From the NCBI RefSeq assembly GCF_020092905.1, contig NZ_JAGSGB010000004.1, forward strand, positions 180,569 to 244,568: a stretch of 64,000 bases of DNA. Reading direction: 5' to 3'. Source of the DNA: Pacificimonas aurantium. GTDB taxonomy: Bacteria; Pseudomonadota; Alphaproteobacteria; Sphingomonadales; Sphingomonadaceae. Under the pieces are notes generated by a model. That model worked only from the letters and a program-made list of their open reading frames with translations. It had not been told where the DNA came from and searched no databases. Shown here one piece after another: positions 63,305 through 64,000 of this stretch. How positions within the stretch are numbered: position 1 is the first letter of the stretch; every line of letters begins with the position of its first letter. The position numbers and the translations under genes are program-made.

Positions 63305-64000
63305 ATGAGAACCGACAGCACTAAAAAGGAGACACCAGGACTAAGGCGTATACGCGGTCTTCTCAGGCATATTCGCCTTTCTGCACCCCGTACACTATTC
63401 CTTGATATCGAGACTACGGGTCTGAGTCGTCATTACCACCGCATTACCGTCGTCGGATATACCATGGATGGTTGCTACAGGGCCCATGTAGCTGGCGACG
63501 ACCCCGCGGCTTTCGTCGAGGCCGCAAGCTCGGCTGAGGCTGTGGTGACGTTCAACGGTTCGCAATTCGACTTGCCGTTCCTAGCCAAAGAATATCCAGA
63601 CGTTCTAATGCCCGAAAGGCACATCGACCTTCGATATGCATGCCGTTACGCCGGTCTCACAGGTGGCCAGAAAAAGATTGAGAAGGCTCTGGGCTTCGAA
63701 CGTGAAAGCGACGTTGACGGAGCAGAGGCCGTCCTGCTGTGGCATCGATACGTTTCCGGTGACCACGGCGCCCTTTCAAGATTGATTGAATACAATTATC
63801 TCGATGTCACTGGGATGGCGACGCTCTTCGACTGTGTCGAGAATTTGCTGTGCGGAGAAAAGGAACTCTTCGACCCGGTCGGCTTCGCTGACAGATGCCG
63901 GCCACTCCGTGATACGCTTCTCCGAAACCATCCTCCAGCTTCAGCGAGAGGCTTTACCCCGCTTGGGTTCGACGAGCTCTTCGCAGGGACTGCCGCAGAG
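63305..64000 (+). CDS. RNase H-like exonuclease (DEDD/YprB type), partial
   Basis: The frame opens at an ATG after an in-frame stop at 63293 and stays open to the end of the window (232 codons), so the C-terminus is not visible. LFLDIETTGLSRHYHRITVV carries the DxE pair of exonuclease motif I, VVTFNGSQFDLPFLAKEY motif II, and IEYNYLDVTGMATLFD motif III with its Asp. This matches the YprB/RNase_H_2 group seen in repair and defence-type genes. No ribosome binding site is obvious. Confidence 0.82.
   Translation, partial: MRTDSTKKETPGLRRIRGLLRHIRLSAPRTLFLDIETTGLSRHYHRITVVGYTMDGCYRAHVAGDDPAAFVEAASSAEAVVTFNGSQFDLPFLAKEYPDVLMPERHIDLRYACRYAGLTGGQKKIEKALGFERESDVDGAEAVLLWHRYVSGDHGALSRLIEYNYLDVTGMATLFDCVENLLCGEKELFDPVGFADRCRPLRDTLLRNHPPASARGFTPLGFDELFAGTAAE

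Overview
The window reads as a chromosomal segment of a GC-rich alphaproteobacterium, most likely order Sphingomonadales. Reasons: a pyruvate dehydrogenase locus whose E1-beta subunit carries its own lipoyl domain, a complete exosortase A (XrtA/PEP-CTERM type) exopolysaccharide cluster with ACP, ligase and hydrolase accessory genes, DUF4170, DUF3775 and DUF3618 proteins, and unfused hisI. This assignment is inferred from gene content, not from a search.

Layout. 1-8 kb: the pdh locus on the minus strand (pdhA, NTF2-like gene, pdhB, GGDEF gene, pdhC, AT-rich orphan, lpdA). 8-10 kb: ftsB and eno. 10-13.5 kb, plus strand: a four-gene envelope module (DUF883-like, YqjE-like, DUF3618, helical-repeat membrane protein), then cytochrome c, MlaC-like and DUF4170 genes. 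13.6-20.8 kb, minus strand: a D,D-carboxypeptidase and a fatty-acid oxidation operon (merR, acyl-CoA dehydrogenase, thiolase, FadJ/FadB-like). 20.7-30 kb: housekeeping genes (hisI, purF, SDR, EF-hand protein, two-component system, def, recR, fmt, truA). 30-48.3 kb: the XrtA cluster. A minus-strand run goes from a GNAT-like gene to the amidotransferase, and a divergent plus-strand trio encodes an ACP and two hydrolases. Products cover polysaccharide assembly and export (Wza/Wzz/BY-kinase-like, beta-barrel, glycosyltransferase, deacetylase, FemAB), the exosortase, and an ACP, ligase, PLP-decarboxylase and hydrolase side branch.

48.3-50 kb: a truncated Rhs tip with a new zincin-like C-terminus and an AT-rich lipoprotein gene, abutting the 3' end of tRNA-Met. 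50.2-54.3 kb: a MacAB-type export locus (FtsX-like permease, ATPase, membrane fusion protein, lipoprotein). It is headed by a 45-codon gene for a Sec-signal, CxC-x4-CxC peptide, with a strong stem-loop between the peptide gene and the rest. I consider this the best candidate for an undescribed system. 54.7-60.2 kb: nitronate monooxygenase-like, DUF3775, 2H-phosphoesterase, sulfotransferase, serine hydrolase and AraC genes. 60.2-63.3 kb is a decayed mobile region: serine-hydrolase remnant, tRNA-Lys-like remnant, relaxase C-terminus, frameshifted hsdR remnant and IS3 remnant. It is followed by a DEDD-type exonuclease gene running off the window.

Functional names come from motif recognition without database searches. 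Start codons were moved where a ribosome binding site or the family N-terminus argued for it. Two genes (the response regulator and truA) appear to start with CTG.
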